From Lysobacterales bacterium (GTDB taxonomy: Bacteria > Pseudomonadota > Gammaproteobacteria > Xanthomonadales > SZUA-5): 64,000 nucleotides of DNA. The position numbers and the translations under genes were made by a program. Positions 8,306 to 16,494 of this stretch are shown here, in pieces. Numbering within the stretch: the stretch's first letter is position 1; every line of letters starts with the position of its first letter. The notes beneath the pieces are model-generated. The model did not search any database, was not told the DNA's origin, and saw only the letters and a list, made by a program, of their open reading frames with translations. The stretch covers positions 175,055 to 239,054 of the forward strand of contig JALHMG010000002.1 in assembly GCA_022844135.1 (NCBI GenBank), in the 5' to 3' direction.

Positions 8306-9097
8306 TCAAGCAAAAAACAACCGCTCCAACTCCGCACCCGGATCGGGTGCGCGCATGAAGGCTTCGCCGACCAGGAAGGCATGGACGTCCGCAGCACGCA
8401 TGCGGGCGACGTCTTCGCGCGTGGCGATACCGCTTTCCGTGACCAACAACCGGTCCGGCGGAATTTTGGTCTTCAATTCGAGCGTGGTGTCGAGCGAGGT
8501 AACGAAGGTGCGCAGGCTGCGGTTATTGATGCCGATAAGGCTGGCGCGGGTGGCCAACGCGCGCTCCAGCTCCTCGCCATCGTGCACTTCAAGCAACACA
8601 TCCAGGCCGATCTCAAACGCAAGATCCGTGAACTCGCCGAGCCGCGCATCCGGCAGCGCGGCGGCGATGAGCAGAATGCAGTCGGCGCCAAGATCGCGCG
8701 CCTCATAGAGCTGATAGGCATCGATCGTGAAGTCCTTGCGCAGCAGCGGCAGCACGCACGCGCCGCGGACTTGCTTCAGATAGCGATCGTGCCCTTGGAA
8801 AAACTGCTCGTCGGTAAGCACCGACAGGCACGCCGCGCCGGCGGCCGCGTAACTCTTGGCGATCTGCGGAGGATCGAACTCGGTGCGAATCACGCCTTTG
8901 CTCGGGCTGGCCTTCTTGATTTCGGCGATCACGCCGGGAAATCCAGCGCGTATGCGCGCGCGCAAATTGGCCTCGAAGCCGCGCGTCGTGGGTTGGTCTG
9001 GCGCGCGCGCCTTGAGCTCGGAGAGCGGCCGTGCGGCGCGGCGCGTGGCGACCTCATCGGCCTTGTGCGCAAGGATTTTCGCCAGGATGTCGCTCAT
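8306..9097 (-). CDS. trpC: Indole-3-glycerol phosphate synthase
   Basis: 263 residues, normal length for a monofunctional TrpC. TIM-barrel signatures are clear: '[18 protein letters not shown]' (catalytic Lys and phosphate loop), '[12 protein letters not shown]', '[11 protein letters not shown]', 'LLEVHD', '[12 protein letters not shown]' and 'VTESGI'. It closes the indole ring from CdRP in tryptophan synthesis. Its ATG overlaps the trpD stop by 4 nt (ATGA), so trpD-trpC is a translationally coupled pair. trpE, trpG, trpF and trpBA are not in the window. Confidence 0.96.
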   Translation of the reverse strand: MSDILAKILAHKADEVATRRAARPLSELKARAPDQPTTRGFEANLRARIRAGFPGVIAEIKKASPSKGVIRTEFDPPQIAKSYAAAGAACLSVLTDEQFFQGHDRYLKQVRGACVLPLLRKDFTIDAYQLYEARDLGADCILLIAAALPDARLGEFTDLAFEIGLDVLLEVHDGEELERALATRASLIGINNRSLRTFVTSLDTTLELKTKIPPDRLLVTESGIATREDVARMRAADVHAFLVGEAFMRAPDPGAELERLFFA

Positions 9098-10110
9098 GCA
9101 AAGCTCTGCGTCAAGGCCACGTAGTCCTCCAGGCGCTTTTTCGCCGCGCCGCTGGCGAGCACGCCTCGCGCCTGCGCCACGCCGTCGGCAAGACTGGATG
9201 CAATATCGCTGGCGTACAGCGCCGCGCCCGCGTTCAACGCAACAAAATCCGCTGCCGGGCCCGACTCGCCGCCGAGCACGCGCTGCACCAGACTCAGGCT
9301 TTGAGCGGGCGAGTCGACGCGCACGCTGGCCAGGTCGGCGCGCTGCAGACCAAAGTCCTCCGGAGCGATCGAATACATGCGCACATGGCCGTTCTGCAGC
9401 TCGGCGATCTGGCTCGGGGCGCCGATCGACAGCTCGTCCAGGCCGTCGAGCGCATGCACCACCAACACATGGCGACTACCCAGTTCGCCCAATACGCGTG
9501 CCAGCGATTCGAGCCAGCGCCGATCGAACACACCGAGCACCTGATGCGGCGCACGTGCCGGATTGGTCAGCGGACCCAGCAGATTGAACAACGTGCGCAG
9601 GCCCAACTCGCGGCGCACGGGCGCTGCATGTTTCATGGCGCCGTGATGTGCCGGCGCAAACATGAAGCCGAATCCCAGCTGCTCGACCGCGGCGCGAACC
9701 TGCGCTGGCGTCAATTCCAGTTTTGCCCCGGCCGCCTCCAACAAATCCGCGCTCCCGGAGCGACTGGATACCGATCGATTGCCATGCTTGGCGATGCGCG
9801 CACCGCCAGTCGCCGCCACCAATGCAGCAGCGGTCGAGACATTGAAGGTGCTGGCGTTATCGCCGCCGGTGCCAACGATGTCGGTCAGGTGCTCGTCCGG
9901 CAAGTCGACGGGCGTCATCAGCGAGCGCATGACTCGCGCCGCCGCGGCGATTTCCGCCGGCGTCTCGCCCTTCATGCGCAGGGCGACCAGGAATGCGGCC
10001 ATCTGCGCCGCGCTGACCTCGCCGGCCATGATCGCGCGCATGGCGCTTTCGGCCTCGGGGGCGTCGAGATCTTGGCCTGCGACAAGTTTGTTCAGGGTAT
10101 CGGTCAGCAT
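9094..10110 (-). CDS. trpD: Anthranilate phosphoribosyltransferase
   Basis: 338 residues from the ATG at 10110 ([20 protein letters not shown]). Diagnostic motifs are '[17 protein letters not shown]' (PRPP/phosphate loop), '[20 protein letters not shown]', '[20 protein letters not shown]' (anthranilate site) and '[14 protein letters not shown]'. It transfers phosphoribose from PRPP to anthranilate. The open frame extends about 260 nt further upstream but has no better start. It is first in the trpD-trpC unit; no leader peptide or attenuator was recognised upstream. Confidence 0.96.
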   Translation of the reverse strand: MLTDTLNKLVAGQDLDAPEAESAMRAIMAGEVSAAQMAAFLVALRMKGETPAEIAAAARVMRSLMTPVDLPDEHLTDIVGTGGDNASTFNVSTAAALVAATGGARIAKHGNRSVSSRSGSADLLEAAGAKLELTPAQVRAAVEQLGFGFMFAPAHHGAMKHAAPVRRELGLRTLFNLLGPLTNPARAPHQVLGVFDRRWLESLARVLGELGSRHVLVVHALDGLDELSIGAPSQIAELQNGHVRMYSIAPEDFGLQRADLASVRVDSPAQSLSLVQRVLGGESGPAADFVALNAGAALYASDIASSLADGVAQARGVLASGAAKKRLEDYVALTQSFA

Positions 10111-10264
10111 GTTCTTGGCGCTTCGTCGGGCGATATGGCGGCGCAGCATAGCGTTTCCGCAGGCAGCGATCCGGCTCCGAACCTGCGCCGACCGCCAACG
10201 GCTTGTCGCCATCGCGACAGCAGCAATGGCATCGTGAGCCGTCGTCCAAACGAAGACCGCGCTC

Positions 10265-10729
10265 ATGGCCCGTTCTGTCTTGCTGCTCGTCGCATCCTTC
10301 GCCATCTGTTTCTCGGCGAGCCTGGTTGGCATCGCGTTCAAGCCGGACGCCTGGTTTGCGGCGTTGAGCAAACCGGCATTTCAGCCGCCGAACTGGCTGT
10401 TCGGGCCGGTGTGGACACTGCTCTACGCACTGATGTCGGTGGCGTTGTGGCGTGTTTGGCGTTTGCCGCCATCGCGCGACCGGCGCGCAGCATTGCTTCT
10501 GTTCGCCCTGCAGTTGGTCCTCAACGCGGCGTGGACACCGGTGTTTTTCGGCGCCCATGCGATCGGCGCGGCGCTGGTGGTGCTCGCCATGCTGGTGCCC
10601 ATCGTGCTCGCGACGATTATTCAGTTCTGGCGCATCGACCGGCCAGCGAGCGCAATGCTCTGGCCGTACCTGGCGTGGATCGGCTTTGCGCTGGTTCTGA
10701 ACGCGGCGATCTGGTGGTTGAACGCGTAA
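10265..10729 (+). CDS. tspO: TspO/MBR family membrane protein
   Basis: 154 residues with five predicted membrane helices. Family signatures: 'F-K-P-D-A-W-F-A-A-L-S-K-P-A-F-Q-P-P-N-W-L-F-G-P-V-W' (loop between helix 1 and 2) and 'N-A-A-W-T-P-V-F-F' in helix 3, plus 'W-P-Y-L-A-W-I-G-F-A-L-V-L-N' in helix 5. TspO binds tetrapyrroles and, in alphaproteobacteria, modulates porphyrin or stress responses. The local genes give no clue to its role here. Confidence 0.93.
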   Translation: MARSVLLLVASFAICFSASLVGIAFKPDAWFAALSKPAFQPPNWLFGPVWTLLYALMSVALWRVWRLPPSRDRRAALLLFALQLVLNAAWTPVFFGAHAIGAALVVLAMLVPIVLATIIQFWRIDRPASAMLWPYLAWIGFALVLNAAIWWLNA

Positions 10730-10762
10730 TCGCGACTGCGTCGGGATCGGCTCGGCGACGCA

Positions 10763-11662
10763 TCAAGCGAGGTTGAGTCGCTGCTTGACTTCGCTGACGC
10801 GGCGACGGCTGACCGGCACTTTGCTGCCGTTGCTGAGCTCGCAGGTCCAGCCATAAGGGCCTTTGACCATCCGCCTGACATGCGCCGTGGCAACCCAGAA
10901 CGAGCGATGCACGCGTAGACCCTTGTCGCCAAGTTCGCGATCGACGGACGCCATGGTGCCGAGCAGCGTCGCCTCGCCGTTGGTGGCAGTGACGTGCAGA
11001 TAATGCAGATCGGCGCGAATCGCGATCGCCTCTCCCAGGTGCCTCGGTAACTGCGCCAGCGCACGATCGTTGCGGTCGGCGTCTGGACGTTCGGCCGACG
11101 CTTCGGACGTGCATTCGGGCGTCGCCAGATCGGCTTCGGGCGACGTCACGCGCGGTCGATAAACATCCAGCAGCGGCGTCGACTGCACCAGCAGCCACGC
11201 CGTCAGATAGCTCGGGTAGAGCTGCAGGAATTCACCCAGCAGCGCGAAGGCGCCGCCGCGCGCTTCCAGCCGATCCAGCCAGTCGTTGTCGATATCGACC
11301 GCTTGCGCCGCCGGCATCAGCGACTCGATGCCCATAGCGAAAGGCGCGAACACCATGGCACCCAGCGTGCCGCCGAGCACCACAACCGCCCATGCCGGCC
11401 ACGATCTGCTCACTCGCCAAACACATAACGCGCGCGTCGCGATCACGGCGGCGGTCAGACCGAAGCCGATATGCGTGAGCCAGTACAGCACACCCAGCCC
11501 CAGCGGCAAACGATCGGCCGGATCGGCGCCGATGGCAACGAACAGCGCCGTCAGCACGACGAGCGCCAAACCTAGGTTTCGGGTCAACGGTATGTCGTTG
11601 ATCAATGAATCCACGTCCCAGCGAAACGACCGCTGATGAAAGATAGCGACCGCTGATGCCAA
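10763..11662 (-). CDS. Membrane-anchored LytTR DNA-binding regulator
   Basis: About four hydrophobic helices in the first 170 residues, then a charged linker and a C-terminal LytTR domain. The LytTR domain shows 'IRADLHYLHVTATNGEATLLGTM', 'LRVHRSFWVATAHVRRM' and 'NGSKVPVSRRRVSEVKQRL'. LytTR domains bind paired direct repeats. This architecture (membrane sensor fused to LytTR, no receiver) is common in gammaproteobacteria. Start is uncertain: the longest frame starts with TTG (11662), and GTG at 11614 is an alternative. A 12-bp direct repeat (11627-11638 and 11647-11658) overlaps the N-terminal codons or, with the GTG start, lies just upstream. Confidence 0.8.
   Translation of the reverse strand: MASAVAIFHQRSFRWDVDSLINDIPLTRNLGLALVVLTALFVAIGADPADRLPLGLGVLYWLTHIGFGLTAAVIATRALCVWRVSRSWPAWAVVVLGGTLGAMVFAPFAMGIESLMPAAQAVDIDNDWLDRLEARGGAFALLGEFLQLYPSYLTAWLLVQSTPLLDVYRPRVTSPEADLATPECTSEASAERPDADRNDRALAQLPRHLGEAIAIRADLHYLHVTATNGEATLLGTMASVDRELGDKGLRVHRSFWVATAHVRRMVKGPYGWTCELSNGSKVPVSRRRVSEVKQRLNLA
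11627..11658. promoter_or_regulatory. Paired direct repeat near the LytTR gene start
   Basis: CGACCGCTGATG occurs twice, 20 bp apart start to start. LytTR regulators typically recognise direct repeats spaced about two helical turns apart, so this could be an autoregulatory site. This is inference from position and spacing only; the repeat does not match a named LytTR consensus. Confidence 0.3.
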
Positions 11663-11743
11663 TTGGTGTCAACGGTAGAGCGCTTTGTGGTGAGCTTGGT
11701 CCTGGCACGCGCATCCGCCGTCCATCATCACAAGGAGTAGCTC

Positions 11744-12385
11744 ATGAAGAACCTGTCGACGCTCGCGGCACTTATCGCCCTCGTTCACACCCCGATCGCA
11801 TTCGCCGATGCCGGTTGGTACGCGCAACTCAGCGGCGGCCTCGCCAGTCAGGCCGATCAAACCCTGGTGTACACGCCCGGCAACGTGCGCCGCGAGGCGG
11901 CGCTGGGCAGCGGCATACTTGGCGGCGGCGCCGCCGGCTACGCGCTCGGCAATGGCTGGCGCATCGAAGGCGAGTTCATCTATCAATCGGTCGACATGGA
12001 CGCGGTCAACTTCGGGACCGGACTGCCCGCTGGGGACGGCAATTACGCCTCAACCTCGTTGGCCGTGAACGCGCTGTATGAGTTCGATCTCCTCGGAACC
12101 CCCAAAGCTCGCACCTATGTGGGCCTCGGCCTGGTGCGCATCACCGAGATCGATATCGACTTCGAATCGGCGGGCGTGGAGCGCTCGTACGCTGGCAGCG
12201 ACAGCGCCGTCCAGGCCCTGTTCGGCGCGCGCTACGACCTCGGCGAAAACAGCTACATCGATGCGGGCGTGCGTTACCTGGCGGCCAGCGATGTCGAGTT
12301 GGATGGCGAAGATGGCGCCGTCGGACGGATTCGCGCCGACTATCGGCCGTGGGCGCTGACGGTGTCCTGGGGCTGGCGTTTCTGA
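11744..12385 (+). CDS. Outer-membrane beta-barrel protein (OmpA/OprF-like porin fold)
   Basis: 213 residues with AAGGAG ahead of the ATG and a signal peptide cut near residue 21 (…PIAFA|DAGWYAQ). The mature part alternates polar and hydrophobic residues in strands such as 'GWYAQLSGGLA', 'GWRIEGEFIYQSVDMD', 'TYVGLGLVRITEIDID' and 'SYIDAGVRYLAASDVELD'. It ends in 'TVSWGWRF', the C-terminal aromatic signature recognised by the BAM machinery. It resembles 8-stranded outer-membrane beta-barrel domains of the OMP_b-brl type. No ligand or function can be deduced. Confidence 0.8.
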   Translation: MKNLSTLAALIALVHTPIAFADAGWYAQLSGGLASQADQTLVYTPGNVRREAALGSGILGGGAAGYALGNGWRIEGEFIYQSVDMDAVNFGTGLPAGDGNYASTSLAVNALYEFDLLGTPKARTYVGLGLVRITEIDIDFESAGVERSYAGSDSAVQALFGARYDLGENSYIDAGVRYLAASDVELDGEDGAVGRIRADYRPWALTVSWGWRF

Positions 12386-12571
12386 TCGCAAGGCGACTGC
12401 AAGTTGCGGCGCCCGGTGGGTTGCCGCAAACTTGGATGGCGTCTGGCGGCCGGCGGGGTTTTCGGCGGCGGCGCCCGTCCGCCCACGAAGAGAGTCGCAA
12501 CGTGATCAGTATTTGCGCCGCGAGTTGCCCATATCCCACCTGCAGGTGCCGTCGGCGTTGAAGCGGCGGCC

Positions 12572-14419
12572 ATGCGCGTTATCGTCCTGATCGGCGCTGC
12601 CGTTCTCGCCGCCTGCGGCGTGGTCTGGTGGCGAGCTGCCGTGCTCGACGCGCCGGTGGCCTTCGCCGATGTCGCCTACGTCGGCGCCGCAGCCTGCGCC
12701 GATTGCCACGATGATCGGCACCAGAGCTGGCATCGCACCTACCATCGAACGATGACCCAAACCGCCTCACCGCAAAGCGTCGCGGGCGTATTCGATGGCG
12801 CACCGCAGCGCGCCTTCGGCGGCGAGATGCGGCCGATTCGCCAGGGCGAGGGTTACGCCTTCGAGTATCGCGATGCGCAGAGCGGAGAGGTGTTGGCGAC
12901 GCTGCCGATCGCGCGCACCGTCGGCTCGCATCGCTACCAGCAATACCTGACGCGCGATCCCGGCAGCGAGACGCACTACCGGCTGCATTATCTGTACCAC
13001 ATGGGCGACCAGCGTTGGGTGCACATGAACGCCGCATTCCTCGGCAGCGACGATCAGGCCTTCGACGCGCAAGTCACGCCGTGGAACGCCAATTGCGTTT
13101 TCTGCCACAACACCGGCCCGGAACCCAAAGCGCTGAACCTGGGCGATATTCGCCGTCGAGCCGCCGCAGGCGAGCCGATCGACATCAAATCCGAGATGCG
13201 TTTCGCGACACAGGTCGCGGAGCTCGGCATCAGCTGCGAAGCCTGCCACGGGCCGGGCGCCGAACATGTTGCGCGGATGCAGCAGTGGGCGCCGCGCATG
13301 ATCGCGAAAATGCGGCCCGAGCGGGACACCAGCATTCTCAATCCCGAGCGTCTGTCGCCGGCGCAGATCAACGATGGTTGCGGCCTGTGCCATGCCGGCC
13401 GCACGCTGCCACACAGCGACGCGCTCGATCGGTGGCTGACCAAGGGCCCGACGTTTCGCCCCGGCGACGCGCTCGCCGATCACCTGTCGATTGTGAGCGC
13501 CGATACGCCGTCGCCCTCGCCGGTACTGCCGGACCTGTTTCGCAATCGCTTCTGGCACGACGGCTCGCCACGCCTGACAGCGTACGAGTATCAAGGCCAG
13601 GCGCAGAGCGCGTGCGGGGCGGCGGGCGAACTCCACTGCATCACCTGCCACACCATGCACGGCGGCGATCCTGCCGGCATGCTGCCCGAGGCCAATCGCG
13701 GCGACACGCCGTGCCTGCGCTGCCACCAGGACTTGCGCGATCAGATTGCCGAGCATTCCGGGCACCCGGTCGAATCCAGCGGCGCGCGCTGCATGGCCTG
13801 CCACATGCCGCGCGCCGTGTACGGCGTGATGACCATCCATCGTACGCACGCGATCGCAGTGCCGAATGTGGCCAGCGATCTTGCCGCCGGCAAACCCAAC
13901 GCCTGCCTGAACTGCCATGCCGACGAGGCGCCCGCCTTTGCCGGTACAGTGAGCGCACGCCACGACGGCGCGCCGCCGGAACTGGCCGATGGCCTGGTCG
14001 CGCTGCTCGCCGGCGATCCGGTCCGCCAGGCCGTAGCCGCGTTTGAGCTGGGCCGGCTCGATCAAGCGCCGACCAGGAATGTCGCGCGTATCCGCACACC
14101 GTGGCTGCTCGCCACGCTCGACGACGATCGCCCCGCGATCCGGCGCTTCGCCTGGCATTCGTTGCGCGCATTTAACGCCGAACAACGCTGGTTCGATGCC
14201 GCCACCCTGGAGAGCTTCGATTTCACCGGCGAAATCGCAACACGCACGCGCACCGTTGCCGCGTTACGCGCGCAATTCGCCGCCATCGACAAGCGCGATT
14301 GGCCCGCGCCGAACCTTGCCAGCGGACTGGCTGCGGACTACACGTTGAAGCCCGACGTGCTCGCGGTTCTCAATGCGCTCGGCGCGCGTTCCGACAAGCA
14401 GATCGATATTGGGGAGTGA
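12572..14419 (+). CDS. Octahaem cytochrome c (cytochrome c-554-like)
   Basis: 615 residues. The N-terminal helix 'VIVLIGAAVLAACGVVWW' is a signal anchor; it contains an L-A-A-C that could be a lipobox. Eight C-x-x-C-H motifs are seen at residues 42, 175, 222, 270, 356, 381, 407 and 445. Sequence between them ('W-H-R-T-Y-H-R-T-M', 'C-x-x-C-H-G-P-G-A-E-H', 'C-I-T-C-H-T-M-H', 'C-M-A-C-H-M-P') is typical of the multihaem c-554/octahaem reductase-like families. The last 140 residues are helical, HEAT-like, without haem. Expected location is periplasm or outer face. The electron partner is unknown. It stands alone between a porin-like gene and the AAA/TOPRIM pair. Confidence 0.85.
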   Translation: MRVIVLIGAAVLAACGVVWWRAAVLDAPVAFADVAYVGAAACADCHDDRHQSWHRTYHRTMTQTASPQSVAGVFDGAPQRAFGGEMRPIRQGEGYAFEYRDAQSGEVLATLPIARTVGSHRYQQYLTRDPGSETHYRLHYLYHMGDQRWVHMNAAFLGSDDQAFDAQVTPWNANCVFCHNTGPEPKALNLGDIRRRAAAGEPIDIKSEMRFATQVAELGISCEACHGPGAEHVARMQQWAPRMIAKMRPERDTSILNPERLSPAQINDGCGLCHAGRTLPHSDALDRWLTKGPTFRPGDALADHLSIVSADTPSPSPVLPDLFRNRFWHDGSPRLTAYEYQGQAQSACGAAGELHCITCHTMHGGDPAGMLPEANRGDTPCLRCHQDLRDQIAEHSGHPVESSGARCMACHMPRAVYGVMTIHRTHAIAVPNVASDLAAGKPNACLNCHADEAPAFAGTVSARHDGAPPELADGLVALLAGDPVRQAVAAFELGRLDQAPTRNVARIRTPWLLATLDDDRPAIRRFAWHSLRAFNAEQRWFDAATLESFDFTGEIATRTRTVAALRAQFAAIDKRDWPAPNLASGLAADYTLKPDVLAVLNALGARSDKQIDIGE

Positions 14420-14499
14420 GGGTCACGCTGGATTGTCTTGGCACGAATCGAGGACAGTGCAATTCGCACTAAGACCCGTGCAAGCCCCTGCCGCGTGGG

Positions 14500-15078
14500 C
14501 TAAGCTGCGAAGAAGCGACTTATCCTTTCTCGTAACGGCCCAAAGCTCGGCGCCGAAACCGCCAATACCGGCGACGAGTGAATGGCTTCGCGAAGTCGTT
14601 TCCATGGTTCATCCTGGAGCGCCAGCCATGCGTGCAGGCGCGCCTTGGCGATGGGCTTTTCGATGCCCGCACAGGCAAACAGTTGATCGACGCACGCCAT
14701 CCGCGACGCCTCCGCCGCAGCAATCGCATCGAGGAACAGGTCCTCCAGCGCACCGACGCCGCTTGCGCCGCGAATCACGAAACCTTCTACCAACACGCTT
14801 TCGCGAAATTGCGCTCGCGAGATCGCATCGCGCAACGATTGCGCCGCTTGCTCGCTGCTTTCGTCCGCATCGCGAGTTACCAGAATCCGTTCGATTGTGT
14901 ACGAACCGACTGCGAGCGCGCCAAGAAAGCCAGCGCACTCATCGCGCCCGCCATAGTCGAGAACCTGGACTCGATCCAATCCCATTGAATCGAGCACTTT
15001 GCGAAACACCACCTTCTCGTCGGAACCCTCGCCAAGCAGCAGGAACGGCGACCTGACGTCGAGTTGCGGGTGCCTCAT
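14500..15078 (-). CDS. DUF3226 TOPRIM-like protein, partner of the adjacent AAA ATPase
   Basis: 192 residues. 'FLLLGEGSDEKVVFRKVL' gives a TOPRIM-type glutamate (E17), and 'RILVTRDADES' gives the D-x-D (D70, D72) that binds metal in TOPRIM nucleases and primases. The rest is helical, matching DUF3226. Its ATG overlaps the stop of the upstream ATPase by 4 nt, so the two are made together. The pairing of an OLD-like AAA ATPase with a separate TOPRIM protein is the layout of PARIS (AriA/AriB, where the TOPRIM protein is DUF4435) and of split OLD systems. A nuclease or effector role is therefore inferred, not shown. Confidence 0.7.
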   Translation of the reverse strand: MRHPQLDVRSPFLLLGEGSDEKVVFRKVLDSMGLDRVQVLDYGGRDECAGFLGALAVGSYTIERILVTRDADESSEQAAQSLRDAISRAQFRESVLVEGFVIRGASGVGALEDLFLDAIAAAEASRMACVDQLFACAGIEKPIAKARLHAWLALQDEPWKRLREAIHSSPVLAVSAPSFGPLRERISRFFAA

Positions 15079-16085
15079 CGCAACTCGGCGCCGTGTGCGA
15101 TGGCGTTGAGCAAGCGCTCGCCGCTCAATGTTTGGGCGCTGATCCTGTTGTCCGATCCGCGTTCGAGCCGAATTACGGCCAGATCATCGACCGCGCTTGC
15201 CGAGACAGATGCCGCGGCAAGACACTCGTAGCTGTGGGTCGTTGCAACGACTTGCAGATCGAGTAGGTCCGCCATGCTGCGGATACCGCGCCACAGTTCT
15301 TCGAAGTAACTGTGGTGCAAACCGATCTCGATCTCATCGACAAAAAGCATACCGCCGCGTGCCGCGTATGCGTGAGTAGAGAGCGACATGAGTCGCTGCA
15401 TACCTTGGCCAAGCAGACTAAGCGGAAATCGCTGCTGCAATCCGATATCAACATAAACTTGCCGATCATAACCATCGGGTGCAAGAGTACGAAGCGAGCG
15501 AACGCGAGAATCAAGCGAACGAAGAACAGATTCCATCTGACGCTCAAAACCAGTATCGAGCATTGCTCGTTCATATCTTGCAACGCTATCCGAGTCCTTA
15601 GAGAACGCAGAGACTATTTGCCCCGTACTCCGCGCGTCCGTGTCGCCAAAAAACTCACCGATATTGGAGACGGTGCGCCCTCTGGGCAGCCCTTGGACCC
15701 ATTCTTTGTATGCCGGGTGATGATAGGGGGCATTGCGTGCAATGGTTCCCCCTAAATCTCGAAGGCAAGTAGCTACGCCACAATCGCGCGCTCTCCAGAA
15801 ATGCAGGGATACGCCAAGTGCTGAACCGGCGCGCAAAACCAAATCTCTCGAAGGAACATCCATTCCTCCCCTCACCGCTTTTGCGGCTCCGTCTCCCCGT
15901 AACGTTGAAGCGGGCCATGGGTCACCGAAGTCTATGGGGATCGCCATCGCCTCAAGTAGCGAGGTCTTGCCCGTATTGTTGCGGCCAACGACGACATTGA
16001 TTCGTCGCAGACCGAGGACCTCCAGCAAATCGAAGCCCCGAAAGTTCGCCACCTTGAACTCATCGTAGAGAGGTAGTTTCGACAT
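15075..16085 (-). CDS. OLD-like AAA ATPase (AAA_15/AAA_21)
   Basis: 336 residues from the ATG at 16085. ABC-type ATPase motifs are Walker A 'VVVGRNNTGKTSLLEAM', a divergent signature 'LSLLGQGMQRLMSLS', Walker B with catalytic Glu 'GGMLFVDEIEIGLHHS', and the switch histidine in 'VVATTHSYEC'. N-terminal 'FKVANFRGFDLLEVLGLRRIN' is the usual OLD/RecF-like start. Such ATPases sense phage or DNA damage and license a TOPRIM nuclease. It is the first gene of the pair with DUF3226. The 3' half of the coding sequence in this pair is more A/T-rich in codon choice than the core genes, and a REP-like cluster lies directly upstream. Both fit an accessory module. Confidence 0.8.
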   Translation of the reverse strand: MSKLPLYDEFKVANFRGFDLLEVLGLRRINVVVGRNNTGKTSLLEAMAIPIDFGDPWPASTLRGDGAAKAVRGGMDVPSRDLVLRAGSALGVSLHFWRARDCGVATCLRDLGGTIARNAPYHHPAYKEWVQGLPRGRTVSNIGEFFGDTDARSTGQIVSAFSKDSDSVARYERAMLDTGFERQMESVLRSLDSRVRSLRTLAPDGYDRQVYVDIGLQQRFPLSLLGQGMQRLMSLSTHAYAARGGMLFVDEIEIGLHHSYFEELWRGIRSMADLLDLQVVATTHSYECLAAASVSASAVDDLAVIRLERGSDNRISAQTLSGERLLNAIAHGAELR

Positions 16086-16158
16086 TGGGTCCTTGATGGC
16101 TCGGCAAAGTATGAATCGGAGCACGGCAAGTATAAGCAGCTTGTACAACCAGAACCCC

Positions 16159-16338
16159 GCGCCCCAAAGGGGCGCAATGCAATAGCCCAGGGCGCAAGCC
16201 CTGGGTTGAGGTCATAGAAAACCAAGCAGCCCTGAAAGGGCGTAACCGCATTGTTTCGCCCTTGCAGGGCTCTGGCTTGTTTGATGTTGCGGTCCCAGGG
16301 CTTGCGCCCTGGGCTATTGCATTGCGGCCCTTCGGGCC
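16159..16338. repeat. Mirror-symmetric REP-like cluster of six hairpins
   Basis: Six short perfect stem-loops occur in a row: GCGCCCC/GGGGCGC, CCCAGGGC/GCCCTGGG (16186-16205), GCCCT/AGGGC (16229-16241), GCCCT/AGGGC (16258-16270), CCCAGGGC/GCCCTGGG (16294-16313) and GGCCC/GGGCC followed by a T run. The 32 bp at 16174-16205 are the exact reverse complement of 16294-16325, so the cluster is two inverted units. This is the organisation of REP doublets/BIMEs mobilised by Y1 transposases. The final hairpin plus T6 could also terminate transcription. Confidence 0.75.
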
Positions 16339-16494
16339 TTTTTTGCGTTCCGTTTCGGGCTACGTGTGCGGACCGGCTATTGATTCGGCGCCGACCTCCA
16401 TCTCACCAAATCGGCACACCTAGATCGCACCAAACTCCACTCACATCGGCTATGCGGGATCGAACGCCGCTTGGGTGTGGCCGATCCGGCATTC

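Noticed and set aside
12767..14185. Reverse-strand frame of 472 codons across the octahaem cytochrome gene
   Set aside because: The forward frame has eight haem motifs; the reverse frame has no recognisable fold.
16159..16338. CRISPR-like array from regularly spaced hairpins
   Set aside because: The units are palindromic and mirror-symmetric with no equal-length unique spacers; REP-like is a better description.
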